A stretch of 64,000 bases of DNA from Amycolatopsis lexingtonensis (lineage in GTDB: Bacteria > Actinomycetota > Actinomycetes > Mycobacteriales > Pseudonocardiaceae), in NCBI RefSeq assembly GCF_014873755.1, contig NZ_JADBEG010000001.1, positions 9,522,501 through 9,586,500 on the forward strand, in the 5' to 3' direction. Position numbers and translations under genes: made by a program. Shown in pieces: positions 23,623 through 32,757 of this stretch. Position 1 is the first letter of the stretch, and the number at the start of each line of letters is the position of its first letter. The notes beneath the pieces are model-generated. The model saw only the letters and a program-made list of their open reading frames with translations, did not search any database and was not told where the DNA came from.

Positions 23623-25620
23623 ATGACAGCACGACGTCTGCGCTGGGCAGCGTGGCCGGTGATCGCGGTGCTCGCCGCGGCGGTGCCCGCCGCCGAAGCC
23701 GCCGAACCACCCGGAGCGACGGTCACCGTCGACGTCCGGGCGGGACTGGCGACCGTGCCGGACACCGGGATCGGCGTCAACCACGCGGTGTGGGACAGCC
23801 AGCTGGGGACCGACGCCGTTGCCGATCTGCTCGGCGGCGCCGGTGTGCGGATGCTGCGGTACCCCGGCGGGTCCTACGGCGACATCTACCACTGGAAGGA
23901 CAACACCGCGCCCGGTGGTTACGTCGCGCCCGGCACCGATTTCGACACCTTCATGGGCGGCGTCCGGCGGACCGGCGCCCAGCCGATCGTCATCGCGAAC
24001 TACGGCACCGGCTCGCCGCAGGAGGCGGCGGACTGGGTGCGGTACGCCAACGTCGAAAAGGGTTACGGCGTCAAGTACTGGGAGATCGGCAACGAGAACT
24101 ACGGCAACGGCCACTACGGGTCCGCCTGGGAAGCCGACGACCACGCCGACAAGAGCCCGGCCGCGTATGCGAACGAAGTCGTGGCCTACGCCGACGCGAT
24201 GAAGGCCGCCGATCCCGCGGTGAAGATCGGCGCGGTGCTGACCACCCCGGCGAACTGGCCGGACGGCATCGTCGGCGAGGGCGACACCGGGACGTGGAAC
24301 CAGACCGTGCTGTCGATCGCCGGCCCGCACGTCGACTTCGTGATCCTGCACTGGTACCCCGGCGGCTCGACGGCCGCGGAGGCGCTCACGAAGACCGAGC
24401 AGGTGGGCGACATGATCTACCTGGCCCGCGAGCAGATCGCGCGGTACGCGGGCCGTCCGCTGGGCATCGCGATGACCGAGACGAACACGCCGGTGGGCAT
24501 GAACACCCAGCCCGGCGCGCTGTTCGCCGCCGACGCCTACAGCGCGTTGCTCGCCAACGGAGTGTTCACAGTGGACTGGTGGAACACGCACAACGGGGGG
24601 ACCAAACTGTCCACTGTGGCCGGTTACCCGGACTACGCCGACTTCGGGCTGCTGTCCAGTGCGACCTGTCTCGCGGACGGCTGCGAACCGGCGTTCAACA
24701 CCCCGTTCGCGCCCTACTACGGGTTGAAGGTGCTGAGCGGTTTCGCGCGTCCCGGCGACCAGTTCGTCCGGGCGGGTGCGGACGACCCGCTCGTCAGCGC
24801 GCACGCCGTCCGCCGTGCGAACGGTGACTTGGCGGTGCTGCTGATCAACAAGGATCCCGACGCGGCGCGCGCGGTGACGCTCGACTACACCGGTTACACG
24901 CCGGCCGCGGGCACGCCGCAGGTGTCGACGTTCACCAACGGGGCGACGTCGATCGCCACCGCCCCTTCGGGTTCGGCCGGCGCGCAGACGCTGCCGCCGT
25001 ATTCGCTGACGACGGTGGTCCTGCACCCGGTTGCTCCCTCGGCCGGTCCGGGCGCACCGGGTCAGCCGACCGGCACGGCGACCGACCGCACGGCGACGAT
25101 CACCTGGCCCGCGGCGACCCCGGCCGGCCACCCGATCGCGAAGTACGAGGTGTACGCGGGCGGCCAGCTGTGGGGCGAGACGGCCGCGACGTCGTTCACG
25201 GCCCGAAACCTGGTGCCGGGCAGCCGGTACCAGGTGAACGTGCTGGCCCGCGACACGGCGGGCAACGTGTCATGGGCGTCCCCGCCGGTGACGGTGACGA
25301 CGGGCGCGCCCGCCGCGAGCAGCTGCACGGTCCGGCTGACGGACGTGAACGACTGGGCGAGCGGCTTCGTGGGCGGCATCCACGTGACGGCGGCGGACGT
25401 GACAGGCGACTGGACGCTGGCGTTCACCTGGCCCACCGCGCGGCAGCGGGTGACGAGCGGCTGGAACGGAACGTGGACCCAGACGGGCAGCACGGTGACG
25501 GTGACGTCGGCGGCCGCGGTGACGTCGGGAACCGATGTGGGGTTCGTGGCGGACTACGGCGGGCCGAACATCCTGCCGGTGGCGTTCACGCTCAACGGAA
25601 CCCTTTGCTCGGTGGCGTGA
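23623..25620 (+). CDS. Secreted GH51-like glycosidase with FN3 and CBM2-like domains
   Basis: 665 residues. Signal peptide (WPVIAVLAAAVPAAEA). The catalytic (beta/alpha)8 region has RYPGGSYGDIYHW, acid/base motif YWEIGNENYGNG and a probable nucleophile in MTETNTPVG, as in clan GH-A enzymes close to GH51 alpha-L-arabinofuranosidases. It is followed by a beta-sandwich (ANGDLAVLLINKDP), a fibronectin type III domain (about residues 470-560, GQPTGTATDRTATITWPAATPAG) and a C-terminal cellulose-binding-like domain with two terminal Cys (SSCTVRLTD .. NGTLCSVA). It probably removes arabinose or acts on cellulose-associated hemicellulose. The exact activity is uncertain. Preceded by a LacI-type operator. 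Confidence 0.8.
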   Translation: MTARRLRWAAWPVIAVLAAAVPAAEAAEPPGATVTVDVRAGLATVPDTGIGVNHAVWDSQLGTDAVADLLGGAGVRMLRYPGGSYGDIYHWKDNTAPGGYVAPGTDFDTFMGGVRRTGAQPIVIANYGTGSPQEAADWVRYANVEKGYGVKYWEIGNENYGNGHYGSAWEADDHADKSPAAYANEVVAYADAMKAADPAVKIGAVLTTPANWPDGIVGEGDTGTWNQTVLSIAGPHVDFVILHWYPGGSTAAEALTKTEQVGDMIYLAREQIARYAGRPLGIAMTETNTPVGMNTQPGALFAADAYSALLANGVFTVDWWNTHNGGTKLSTVAGYPDYADFGLLSSATCLADGCEPAFNTPFAPYYGLKVLSGFARPGDQFVRAGADDPLVSAHAVRRANGDLAVLLINKDPDAARAVTLDYTGYTPAAGTPQVSTFTNGATSIATAPSGSAGAQTLPPYSLTTVVLHPVAPSAGPGAPGQPTGTATDRTATITWPAATPAGHPIAKYEVYAGGQLWGETAATSFTARNLVPGSRYQVNVLARDTAGNVSWASPPVTVTTGAPAASSCTVRLTDVNDWASGFVGGIHVTAADVTGDWTLAFTWPTARQRVTSGWNGTWTQTGSTVTVTSAAAVTSGTDVGFVADYGGPNILPVAFTLNGTLCSVA

Positions 25621-25631
25621 CGATCCTGCGG

Positions 25632-26048
25632 TCAGTCCGCGTTCGCCAGGTGGGCGAGGGCTGACCGCAGCGCCCGCCGCGTCTTGCCGTCCAAGCCTTC
25701 CAGCAACCCGTCCTCCACCACCCGGATCGCGTCCCGCGCCGCCGCGTGGCGCCGGAGGCCGAGGGGGGTCAGGCGGACGACCCGGGCCCGGCGGTCCGCG
25801 GGGTCCGGGTCGCGGCTGACCAGTCCCTCCGCGACCAAGCCGTCCAGCAACGCGATCAGCCGCGTCTTGTCGTAGTGGATCTGCTGCGCCAGGACCAGCT
25901 GGCTCGGCGCCGATCCGCGGGCCAGTGCCGACAGCACCACGTACTGCCACATCGAGAGCCCGTGCCCGGCCAGCACGGGCTGCTCGGCCTCGGCCAGGCG
26001 GCGGCCCGCCCACGCGCAGAGGGCTCCGAGATCGTCGTCCTCGTTCAC
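25632..26048 (-). CDS. MarR-family transcriptional regulator
   Basis: 138 residues from the GTG at 26048. An ATG at 26072 would put the start within 5 bases of the operator, so the shorter form is preferred. Winged helix with HGLSMWQYVVLSALARG, LAQQIHYDKTRLIALLDGLVAEGLVSRDPDPADRRARVVRLTPLG. The DxRxR wing is typical of MarR. It is divergent from the SRPBCC gene and probably controls both through the palindrome between them. It converges on the glycosidase gene with 11 bases between stops and no obvious terminator. Confidence 0.88.
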   Translation of the reverse strand: MNEDDDLGALCAWAGRRLAEAEQPVLAGHGLSMWQYVVLSALARGSAPSQLVLAQQIHYDKTRLIALLDGLVAEGLVSRDPDPADRRARVVRLTPLGLRRHAAARDAIRVVEDGLLEGLDGKTRRALRSALAHLANAD

Positions 26049-26076
26049 CGGCCGGATTTTACGCGTGGACAAATGA

Positions 26077-26090
26077 TACGCAGCTGCGTA
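26077..26090. promoter_or_regulatory. MarR-type operator in the divergent promoter region
   Basis: TACGCAGCTGCGTA is a perfect 14-bp palindrome centred between the marR and SRPBCC genes. On the minus strand TATCAT next to it could be the -10 of marR. The position is classical for autoregulation plus control of the divergent gene. Confidence 0.65.
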
Positions 26091-26101
26091 CGGTTTACGT
26101 C

Positions 26102-26506
26102 ATGACAGTATTCCGGCCGGGCCGTGCCGAAACGCGCACGACCTCCATCGCCGCTTCACCCGAACGTGTCCTCGGCTACCTGGCCGACGCGCGCCACCTG
26201 CCCGAATGGGCGCCGGGGTTCGCGCCCGCCGTCGAACATGACCACGACGACATCTGGCGCGTCCCGGCCGAGGACGGGCCGCGGCTGGTCGCGGTCAAGG
26301 TCGCGCGGGAGCACGGGGTCGTCGACTTCGTCAGCGCCGAAGCGCCGAACCTCGGCCTGTTCACCCGCGTCGTGCCCAATCTGACCGGCGCCGAGCTGAT
26401 CTTCAGCCTGTTCTTCCCCGAGGACGCCGACCCGGCCGCGGTCGAGGCGCAGCTGGCGGTCCTCGACGAGGAGCTGCGGACCGTGCGAGAGCGCGTCGAA
26501 CGTTAG
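26102..26506 (+). CDS. SRPBCC (START-like) family protein
   Basis: 134 residues from the ATG at 26102. The helix-grip pattern is visible: RTTSIAASPERVLGYLADARHLPEWAPGF at the start, beta strands DIWRVPAEDGPRLVAVKVAREHGVVDFVS, and the closing helix FPEDADPAAVEAQLAVLDEELRTVRERV. Such proteins bind hydrophobic ligands in a deep pocket or act as polyketide cyclase/dehydrase-like enzymes; the ligand is unknown. Its divergent MarR regulator often senses a ligand handled by the neighbouring product. It overlaps the debranching-enzyme gene by 4 bases tail to tail. Confidence 0.8.
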   Translation: MTVFRPGRAETRTTSIAASPERVLGYLADARHLPEWAPGFAPAVEHDHDDIWRVPAEDGPRLVAVKVAREHGVVDFVSAEAPNLGLFTRVVPNLTGAELIFSLFFPEDADPAAVEAQLAVLDEELRTVRERVER

Positions 26507-28509
26507 GGCACCCGGCGGAACGCGGGCGGCAGCCGCAGCTCGGTGACCTCGCCGTCGGCGTCCACCGCGACGTCCAGGGTGCCGCCCGCCAGCGGAAGTC
26601 CCTCCACCCGCAGGGCCCCGACCGGACTGGGCCGGGGTGGGGAGAGGGTCACCGTGCCCGCCGGGACGTCGACGTCCAGGCCGAGGAACGCGATCAGCAG
26701 GCTGACCGCGGCCGCCGCCGACCAGGCTTGGGGGCGGCACGACGCCGGGTACGCGAGCGGGGTGGACGTCTCCGCGAGACCGTAGCCCGCGAACAGCTCC
26801 GGCAGCCGGTAGCCGAACGCCGGTGCGGCCGAAAGCAGTTGCGCGCCAAGGGAAGCCGCATGGTCTGACTGGCCGGAGCGCTGGAGCCCGCGGACGACGA
26901 TCGCCGTGTCGTGGGGCCAGATCGAGCCGCAGTGGTAGCTCAACGGCGAATAGCCGCCCGCCGACGCGCTCATCGTGCGCAGGCCGAATCCCGGCGCCAG
27001 GACGGGATCCAGCAGCAGGGCCCCGAGGGAAGCGCTTTCGGCGTCGGACAGCAGCCCGGTGCCGAGCAGGTGCCCGATGTTGCTGGTCAGGGTGTCCACC
27101 GGCCGCTTGTCGCCGTCCAGGGCCAGCGCCGGGTGGTGACCGTCCGGAGTGGACACCCAGAACTTCTCCCGGAACCGCGTGCGCAGCGCGGCGGCCCACT
27201 CGGAAAGACCGGGCGCGGGCTCGCCCAACGCGGTCAGCAGCGAAGCCGCGCGCACGGCCGCTTCGTGCTGGTACGCCTGGACTTCGGCCAGCGCGATCGG
27301 TGGTTTGGCCTGTTCGCCGCCGAAGAAGCGGACGGCGTCGCCGGAGTCCTTCCAGCCCTGGTTGGCCAGGCCGCGGCCGCTTTCGTCGCGGTACTCGGCG
27401 AACCCGTCGCCGTCGGAGTCGGCGGCGCCGGTGATCCACTCGAGGGCGAACCGCAGCGTCGGCAGCAGGTCGCGGACCTCGTCCTCGGGCAGGCCCCAGC
27501 GCCAGGCGTCGTGCAGCAGGCAGACCCACAACGCGGTCGCGTCGACCGTCCCGTAGTACTCGGCGGGCAGCGACGCGTCGTGGGTTTCGATCGGGTCCCG
27601 GCGCCGCTCGTGCAGGATCTTGCCCGGCGCTTCGCCGGTCGCCGGGTCGTGCCGGGTGCCCTGGGCGCGGGCGAGCGTCCGGAGCGTCCCGCCCGCGAGT
27701 TCCACCGAGAGCGGCAACGCGAGCCGCGCGGCCCACAGGCTGTCGCGGCCGAACAGCGTGAGGAACCACGGCGCGCCGGCGCCGGCGAACGCGTCGCCGG
27801 GGTGGTCGCGTTCGGCGAGCAGGAGCCCATCGAGGTCGTCGAGCGCGCGGTCCAGCAGCGCGGTGAACCGGCGGTCGTCGGCGCGCACCCGCGGGCGCGG
27901 CAACCCGGGGCCGCCCGGTGTGAACAGCGCCCGCTCGTCGGAAACCCGCAGTGACCAGCGCAGGGTGGCCGTCCCTTCGACGGTCCAGCGCAGCCGGAGC
28001 CGCGGCCCGTCGACGACGATTTCGGCGCCCTCGGCCGTCACTTCGGAGACCGCCGAGGACGCTGCCCACCGGCTGCCCGCGGGCGTGACGGGGGAGCGCT
28101 GCCGTCCCGACTTGATCTCGTCGATCGGCGCGAAATCGGCCGCCAGCACCACTTCCACGACGTGACGCCGGCTCGCGGCGGCCGTCGAGACCAGCGAAAG
28201 CTCCTCGGTCATCCCGGCCGCGGTGACCGTGCGGTCGCGCCGCAGCCAGACGGTCGGGTCGGGGCCGGGGTCGCCGAGCCGGCGCAGCAGCCCGGTGAAC
28301 CGGGCCCGGCCGGCGGCCGGCTCGTCGCCGCCGATGGCCTCGGGTTCGTCGCCGTCCACCGTCACGACGGCTTCGCTGAGCAGCCGGAGGTCGCCGTGCA
28401 GGAGTCCTTGCGTGCCGCCGCGGATCTGCCCGTCCCGGCCGGACAGGACGACGGTCGGCGCGCGCAGGGCGATCGCGAGGTCGTGGAGCAGGGGTTGGAG
28501 GTCGGCCAT
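26503..28509 (-). CDS. Amylo-alpha-1,6-glucosidase/glycogen debranching enzyme-like protein
   Basis: 668 residues from the ATG at 28509 (MADLQPLLHDL). An upstream GTG would run through the operator. The N-terminal beta-rich domain (GGTQGLLHGDLRLLSEAVVTVDGDEPE) is the GDE_N-type domain; the C-terminal (alpha/alpha)6 barrel holds FGRDSLWAARL, YGTVDATALWVCLLHDAWRW, DSDGDGFAEYRDESGRGLANQGWKDSGD and YHCGSIWPHDTAIVVRGL, with the likely catalytic acids in the Asp/Glu-rich stretch. There is no signal peptide, so it acts in the cytoplasm. Divergent from a LacI regulator and sugar transporter, it probably trims an imported branched oligosaccharide; the substrate is inferred. Confidence 0.85.
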   Translation of the reverse strand: MADLQPLLHDLAIALRAPTVVLSGRDGQIRGGTQGLLHGDLRLLSEAVVTVDGDEPEAIGGDEPAAGRARFTGLLRRLGDPGPDPTVWLRRDRTVTAAGMTEELSLVSTAAASRRHVVEVVLAADFAPIDEIKSGRQRSPVTPAGSRWAASSAVSEVTAEGAEIVVDGPRLRLRWTVEGTATLRWSLRVSDERALFTPGGPGLPRPRVRADDRRFTALLDRALDDLDGLLLAERDHPGDAFAGAGAPWFLTLFGRDSLWAARLALPLSVELAGGTLRTLARAQGTRHDPATGEAPGKILHERRRDPIETHDASLPAEYYGTVDATALWVCLLHDAWRWGLPEDEVRDLLPTLRFALEWITGAADSDGDGFAEYRDESGRGLANQGWKDSGDAVRFFGGEQAKPPIALAEVQAYQHEAAVRAASLLTALGEPAPGLSEWAAALRTRFREKFWVSTPDGHHPALALDGDKRPVDTLTSNIGHLLGTGLLSDAESASLGALLLDPVLAPGFGLRTMSASAGGYSPLSYHCGSIWPHDTAIVVRGLQRSGQSDHAASLGAQLLSAAPAFGYRLPELFAGYGLAETSTPLAYPASCRPQAWSAAAAVSLLIAFLGLDVDVPAGTVTLSPPRPSPVGALRVEGLPLAGGTLDVAVDADGEVTELRLPPAFRRVP

Positions 28510-28516
28510 GGCTACG

Positions 28517-28609
28517 ATTGGATCGATCAAACGAAGGAATGTCAACTGGATCAGAGGTCTTGACAGCTCAGCGCCACGGGTTCAGAGTTGCCCGCAGTTG
28601 AACGTTCAA
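28517..28609. promoter_or_regulatory. Divergent promoter region with two LacI-type operator candidates
   Basis: TTGAACGTTCAA (28598-28609) is a perfect 12-bp palindrome directly before the lacI ribosome site (CGGAGG). A plus-strand promoter candidate TTGACA (28560-28565) with CAGAGT after 17 bases (28583-28588) places the palindrome just downstream of the start point. A second element with GATCGATC (in TTGGATCGATCAAA, 28519-28532) lies next to the start of the minus-strand debranching gene. The LacI protein probably represses both directions. Confidence 0.55.
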
Positions 28610-28621
28610 AACGGAGGCGAA

Positions 28622-29620
28622 ATGGGACGGCCCACGCTGAACTCGGTGGCCGAGGCGGCCGCGGTGTCGCGGCAGACCGTGTCCAACGTGATCAACTCGC
28701 CCGAGGTGGTCAGCCCGGAAACGCGCGAACGCGTGCTGGCCGCCATCGAGCGGCTCGGCTACCGCCCGAACACCGCCGCCCGCCAGATGCGCACCACGCG
28801 CTCGCAGATCATCGGGCTGTGCATCCCGCCGTCGGGCAACGGCGTCAGCGGCGTCGTCCTGGACCAGTTCCTGCACTCGCTGACCGCGACCGCCGAACGC
28901 TACGACCACCGGATCATGCTGTTCACCGCGGCCGACGACGAGGCCGAGACCCGCGCCTACGCCGACCTGATCGCTTCGGTCGGCATCGACGGGTTCGTGC
29001 TCACCAACACCCACCACGACGACCTGCGGACCCGCTGGCTGCTCGAACGCGAGCTGCCGTTCGTCACCTTCGGCCGCCCGTGGGGCGCGGAGGACACCCA
29101 CCCGTGGGTCGACGTCGACGGCGCCGCGGGTACGCGGCTGGCCACCGACCACCTGGTCCGCCAGGGCCACCGGCGGATCGCGTTCGTCGGCTGGCCGGAG
29201 GGCTCCGGCAGCGGCGACGACCGCCGCGCGGGCTGGGCGGCGGGACTCGCGGCGGCCGGGCTGGGCGAAGGTCCGCAGGCGGCGGTGTACGACGGGGTCG
29301 AGGGCGGCAGGTCGGCCGCCGCCCGGCTGCTGGACGCCGGGGGCGGCGGCTCACCCACCGCGTTCGTCTGTGCCAGCGACTCCCTCGCCCTCGGGGTCAC
29401 CGCCGAACTGCGGGAGCGCGGCATCCGGCCCGGTGCCGATGCCGCCGTCATCGGCTTCGACGACACCCCGACCGCCGCCGTTCTCGGGCTGAGCAGCGTC
29501 GCGCAGCCCATCGCCGACGTCGCCGCCGAATGCGTCCGGCAGCTGCGGACCATCCTGCGCGGCCAGGCCGAACCCGCGACCACCCTCTTCACCCCGCACC
29601 TCGTGCTGCGCACCACCTGA
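28622..29620 (+). CDS. LacI-family sugar-responsive repressor
   Basis: 332 residues. The N-terminal helix-turn-helix and hinge are standard (TLNSVAEAAAVSRQTVSNVINSPEVVSPETRERVLAAIERLGYRPN), followed by a periplasmic-binding-protein-like effector domain (IIGLCIPPSG, DGFVLTNTHHDD, VDGAAGTRLATDHLV, FVCASDSLALG, IGFDDTPTA). It precedes the transporter genes by 25 bases on the same strand and is divergent from the debranching enzyme. The effector is presumably the transported sugar. Confidence 0.93.
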   Translation: MGRPTLNSVAEAAAVSRQTVSNVINSPEVVSPETRERVLAAIERLGYRPNTAARQMRTTRSQIIGLCIPPSGNGVSGVVLDQFLHSLTATAERYDHRIMLFTAADDEAETRAYADLIASVGIDGFVLTNTHHDDLRTRWLLERELPFVTFGRPWGAEDTHPWVDVDGAAGTRLATDHLVRQGHRRIAFVGWPEGSGSGDDRRAGWAAGLAAAGLGEGPQAAVYDGVEGGRSAAARLLDAGGGGSPTAFVCASDSLALGVTAELRERGIRPGADAAVIGFDDTPTAAVLGLSSVAQPIADVAAECVRQLRTILRGQAEPATTLFTPHLVLRTT

Positions 29621-29645
29621 GTCCCCGCGCGATCAAGGAGGATCG

Positions 29646-30875
29646 ATGCTTCCCCGCCGAACTGTGGCCGCCTTCGCGGCGGCCGGCCTGCTGCTCCCGC
29701 TTTCCGCCTGCGGCAGCGGCTTCGACGACTCGTCCCAGCCCGCCACCCAGCAGTCCGGGCCCGCCACGCTCAAGGTGATGATCGCCGCGAGCGGCGGTGC
29801 CGAGCTCAAGGCCATGCAGGACGCCGCCGCGGCGTGGGGCTCCGGGGGTTCGAAGGCCGAGGTCGTCTCCGCCAACGACCTCGCGCAGCAGCTCAGCCAG
29901 GGCTTCGCGGCGGGCAGCCCGCCGGACGTCTTCGCCGTCGACGCCACCAAGTTCCAGGGCTACGCCGACCAAATGCTCCCGTACGGCGACGGACTGTCCT
30001 ACCAGGACGACATCTACCCGACCCTGCGCACGACGTTCACCAAGGACGGCAAGCTCTACTGCGCTCCCAAGGACTTCTCGACCCTCGCGCTCGCGATCAA
30101 CACCGACGACTGGGCCGCGGCCGGGCTGACCGACAACGACGTCCCCAAGACGTGGGACCAGCTGAAGGCCTTGGCGCAGAAGCTGACCACCGGCGGCCGC
30201 ACCGGGCTGGTCTTCAACGACACCCGTGACCGGATCGGCGCCTTCCAGGTCCAGGCCGGCGGTTGGGCAGTCGACGCCGACCAGAAGCAGGCCACTGCCG
30301 ACACCCCGCAGAACCTCCAGGCCTTGACCTACGTCCGTGACCTGCTCGCCTCCGGGGTGGCCAAGTACCCGAAGCAGATCGGTGCCGGCGACTCCGGCGA
30401 GGCGTTCGGCCAGCACAAGGCGTCGATGAGCATCGACGGCAACTGGATGGTCGGCGGCATGAAGAAGGACTACCCGGACGTCAAGTACCGCGTGGTCGCG
30501 CTGCCCGCCGGTCCGGCCGGGCCCGGGACGCTGTCGTTCACGCAGTGCTGGGGCATCGCCGCCAAGAGCAAGTTCCAGGAGCAGGCCAAGCAACTGGTCG
30601 ACTCGTTCATGCAGCCGCAGCAGCAGCTCGCCTTCGCCGAAGCCTTCGGCGTGATCCCGTCGCGGCAGTCCGTGCGGGCGCAGTACGAGCAGAAGTTCCC
30701 CGCGCAGGCGGCCTTCGTCGCCGGTGCCGACCACGCGCACGGGCCCGTCACACTGACCAAAATGGACCCCGTGCTGACCGACTTCGACGCCCAGCTGCAG
30801 CAGCTGCCGGGCGCCGACCCGAAGCGGATCCTGCAGCAGCTGCAGCAGAACACCGCGGCCGCGCTGGGGCAGTGA
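29646..30875 (+). CDS. Sugar ABC transporter substrate-binding lipoprotein
   Basis: 409 residues with an ideal ribosome site (AAGGAGG). Signal peptide with lipobox LSAC, lipidated Cys22. The extracellular solute-binding family 1 fold is seen in LKVMIAASGGAELKAMQDAAAAW, GSPPDVFAVDATKFQGYADQ, DGKLYCAPKDFSTLALAIN, AFGQHKASMSIDGNWMVGG. It captures an oligosaccharide for the two downstream permeases. Gln-rich C-terminus (LQQLPGADPKRILQQLQQ). Neighbouring LacI and debranching enzyme suggest maltodextrin-like or other alpha-glucan fragments. Confidence 0.92.
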   Translation: MLPRRTVAAFAAAGLLLPLSACGSGFDDSSQPATQQSGPATLKVMIAASGGAELKAMQDAAAAWGSGGSKAEVVSANDLAQQLSQGFAAGSPPDVFAVDATKFQGYADQMLPYGDGLSYQDDIYPTLRTTFTKDGKLYCAPKDFSTLALAINTDDWAAAGLTDNDVPKTWDQLKALAQKLTTGGRTGLVFNDTRDRIGAFQVQAGGWAVDADQKQATADTPQNLQALTYVRDLLASGVAKYPKQIGAGDSGEAFGQHKASMSIDGNWMVGGMKKDYPDVKYRVVALPAGPAGPGTLSFTQCWGIAAKSKFQEQAKQLVDSFMQPQQQLAFAEAFGVIPSRQSVRAQYEQKFPAQAAFVAGADHAHGPVTLTKMDPVLTDFDAQLQQLPGADPKRILQQLQQNTAAALGQ

Positions 30876-30879
30876 CGCC

Positions 30880-31947
30880 ATGGGCACGCTGCTCGCCACG
30901 CCGGTGACCCCGGGTGCCGCACCCCCGCGCGGCACCCGGGGCCGCCGCCGCCCCCTCCGGCACGACGGCCGGGCCGGCTGGCTCTTCCTCGCCCCGACGC
31001 TGATCGTGCTCGGCCTGTTCATGGTGCTGCCGATCCTGATGGCGCTCTGGGTGAGCGTCAGCGACTGGACCGGCAACGGCAGCCCGTTCTCTTCGCGCGT
31101 GAACTTCGTCGGCGGGGACAACTACGCCGCGCTGCTCACCGAACCCGGGCTGACCCGGCAGAACTTCGCCACCAGCGTCCGCAACAACGGCTACTTCGTG
31201 CTGTTCGTCGTGCCCCTGCAGACGGCGCTGGCGTTGTTCCTCGCGCTGCTCCTGCACCGGAAGAAGCTGAAGGGACGCCAGTTCTTCCGCACCGCGTTCT
31301 ACTTCCCGACCGTGACCAGCTCGGTCGCGATCTCCGTCGTGTTCCTCTTCCTGTTTTCCAGCACCGGCACGGTGAACGCCGCGCTGAAACTGTTCGGAGT
31401 GGACGGACCGAGCTGGTTCGCCGACCCGCGCGGGATCTTCCACCTCGCGCTCGGCGACCCCGCGAGCCCGCCGTCGGGGCTGGCCGGGCACGGCTTCCTC
31501 GGACTGTCCTGGTGGGACTGGCTCTCCGGTCCGAGCGTGGCGATGTGCTCGATCATCGTGCTCGTCGTCTGGACCTCCACCGGCGGCTTCATGCTGATGT
31601 TCTACGCGGCGCTGCAGAACCTGCCGCCGTCGGTCGACGAGGCCGCGCTGATCGACGGCGCGACGTCGTGGCAACGCTTTTGGCGCGTCACGCTGCCGCA
31701 ACTGCGCCCGACGCTGTTCCTCGTGCTGACCCTCGGCCTGATCGGCACCTGGCAGGTCTTCGACCAGGTGTACGTGCTCAGCCGCGGCAACCCGGCCAAC
31801 ACCACGCTGACGCCCGCCTACCTGTCGTACTCGTCGTCGTTCATCGGCCACCAGTGGGGCCAGGGCGCGGCGATCGCGTTCCTCCTCTTCCTCGTGATCG
31901 TGGCCTTCACGCTGGTGCAGCGCTGGGCCCTGCGGGAGCGCCGGTGA
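30880..31947 (+). CDS. Sugar ABC transporter permease (MalF-type)
   Basis: 355 residues, 4 bases after the binding-protein stop. Six membrane segments (LFLAPTLIVLGLFMVLPILMALWV first). The cytoplasmic EAA loop EAALIDGATSWQRFWRVTLPQLRPTLF contacts the ATPase. A 40-residue insertion between segments 3 and 4 (GVDGPSWFADPRGIFHLALGD) is larger than usual. It ends in a GTGA overlap with the second permease gene. Confidence 0.92.
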   Translation: MGTLLATPVTPGAAPPRGTRGRRRPLRHDGRAGWLFLAPTLIVLGLFMVLPILMALWVSVSDWTGNGSPFSSRVNFVGGDNYAALLTEPGLTRQNFATSVRNNGYFVLFVVPLQTALALFLALLLHRKKLKGRQFFRTAFYFPTVTSSVAISVVFLFLFSSTGTVNAALKLFGVDGPSWFADPRGIFHLALGDPASPPSGLAGHGFLGLSWWDWLSGPSVAMCSIIVLVVWTSTGGFMLMFYAALQNLPPSVDEAALIDGATSWQRFWRVTLPQLRPTLFLVLTLGLIGTWQVFDQVYVLSRGNPANTTLTPAYLSYSSSFIGHQWGQGAAIAFLLFLVIVAFTLVQRWALRERR

Positions 31948-32756
31948 AGCGCCGGCTCGGGTACGCGGTGCTGCTGCTGGTCGCGGCGCTGTACATCTAC
32001 CCCTTCCTCATCCAGCTCGCGACGGCGTTCAAGACCGACGCCGACGCCACCGCGCACCCGCTCCTGCCGTGGCCGCAGCAGTGGTCGGCGAGTGTCTTCC
32101 GGACGCTCGCCGAGCAGGACTTCCCGCGCTGGGCGGCGAACTCGGTGTTCGTGTCGGTGACGATCACCGTCGGCCGGGTGGTGTTCGACTCCCTGGCCGG
32201 GTATGCCTTGTCCCGGCTGCGGTTCCGCGGCCGGAACGCGGTCTTCGGGGCCGTGCTGGCGGTCATCGCCGTGCCGAGCGTGGTGCTGCTGATCCCGAAG
32301 TTCCTGGTGCTCAACCAGCTCGGCATGTACGACAGCTACACGGGCATGATCATCCCGCTGCTGGTCGACGGCACCGGCGTGTTCATCATGAAGCAGTTCT
32401 TCGACACCGTTCCGGTGAGTGTCGAAGAGGCCGCGCGCATCGATGGCGCGAGTCCATTTCGGACGTTCCGGTCGGTGGTGCTGCCGATGTCGAAACCGGC
32501 GCTGATCACCGTGACCATCCTGTCGTTCCAAGGATCCTGGAACGAGCTGCCGCACTACATCGTCTCGCGGCAGGACCCGGCGCTGAACACGCTGACCAGC
32601 GGCGTGGCGAGCCTGGTGTCCGGCGAACTGGGCCAGGGCAACCAGTTCCCGCTGAAGCTCGCCGCGGCGCTGCTGATGACGCTGCCGGTGGCGATCGTCT
32701 ACTTCGTGTTCTCGCGCCGGTTCACCCAGGGCAGCTACGAAGGAGCCGACAAGTAG
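31944..32756 (+). CDS. Sugar ABC transporter permease (MalG-type)
   Basis: 270 residues from a GTG overlapping the previous stop by 4 bases. Six membrane segments; EAA loop EAARIDGASPFRTFRSVVLPMSKPALI. No ATP-binding gene follows, so the importer must use a shared ATPase such as MsiK encoded elsewhere, as is normal in actinomycetes. Its stop is one base from the stop of the convergent LLM gene. Confidence 0.92.
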   Translation: MKRRLGYAVLLLVAALYIYPFLIQLATAFKTDADATAHPLLPWPQQWSASVFRTLAEQDFPRWAANSVFVSVTITVGRVVFDSLAGYALSRLRFRGRNAVFGAVLAVIAVPSVVLLIPKFLVLNQLGMYDSYTGMIIPLLVDGTGVFIMKQFFDTVPVSVEEAARIDGASPFRTFRSVVLPMSKPALITVTILSFQGSWNELPHYIVSRQDPALNTLTSGVASLVSGELGQGNQFPLKLAAALLMTLPVAIVYFVFSRRFTQGSYEGADK

Positions 32757-32757
32757 C

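Noticed and set aside
28223..28621. N-terminal extension of the LacI gene up to 28223
   Set aside because: The frame there is antisense to the debranching enzyme. The ATG at 28622 has CGGAGG upstream and starts the canonical helix-turn-helix.
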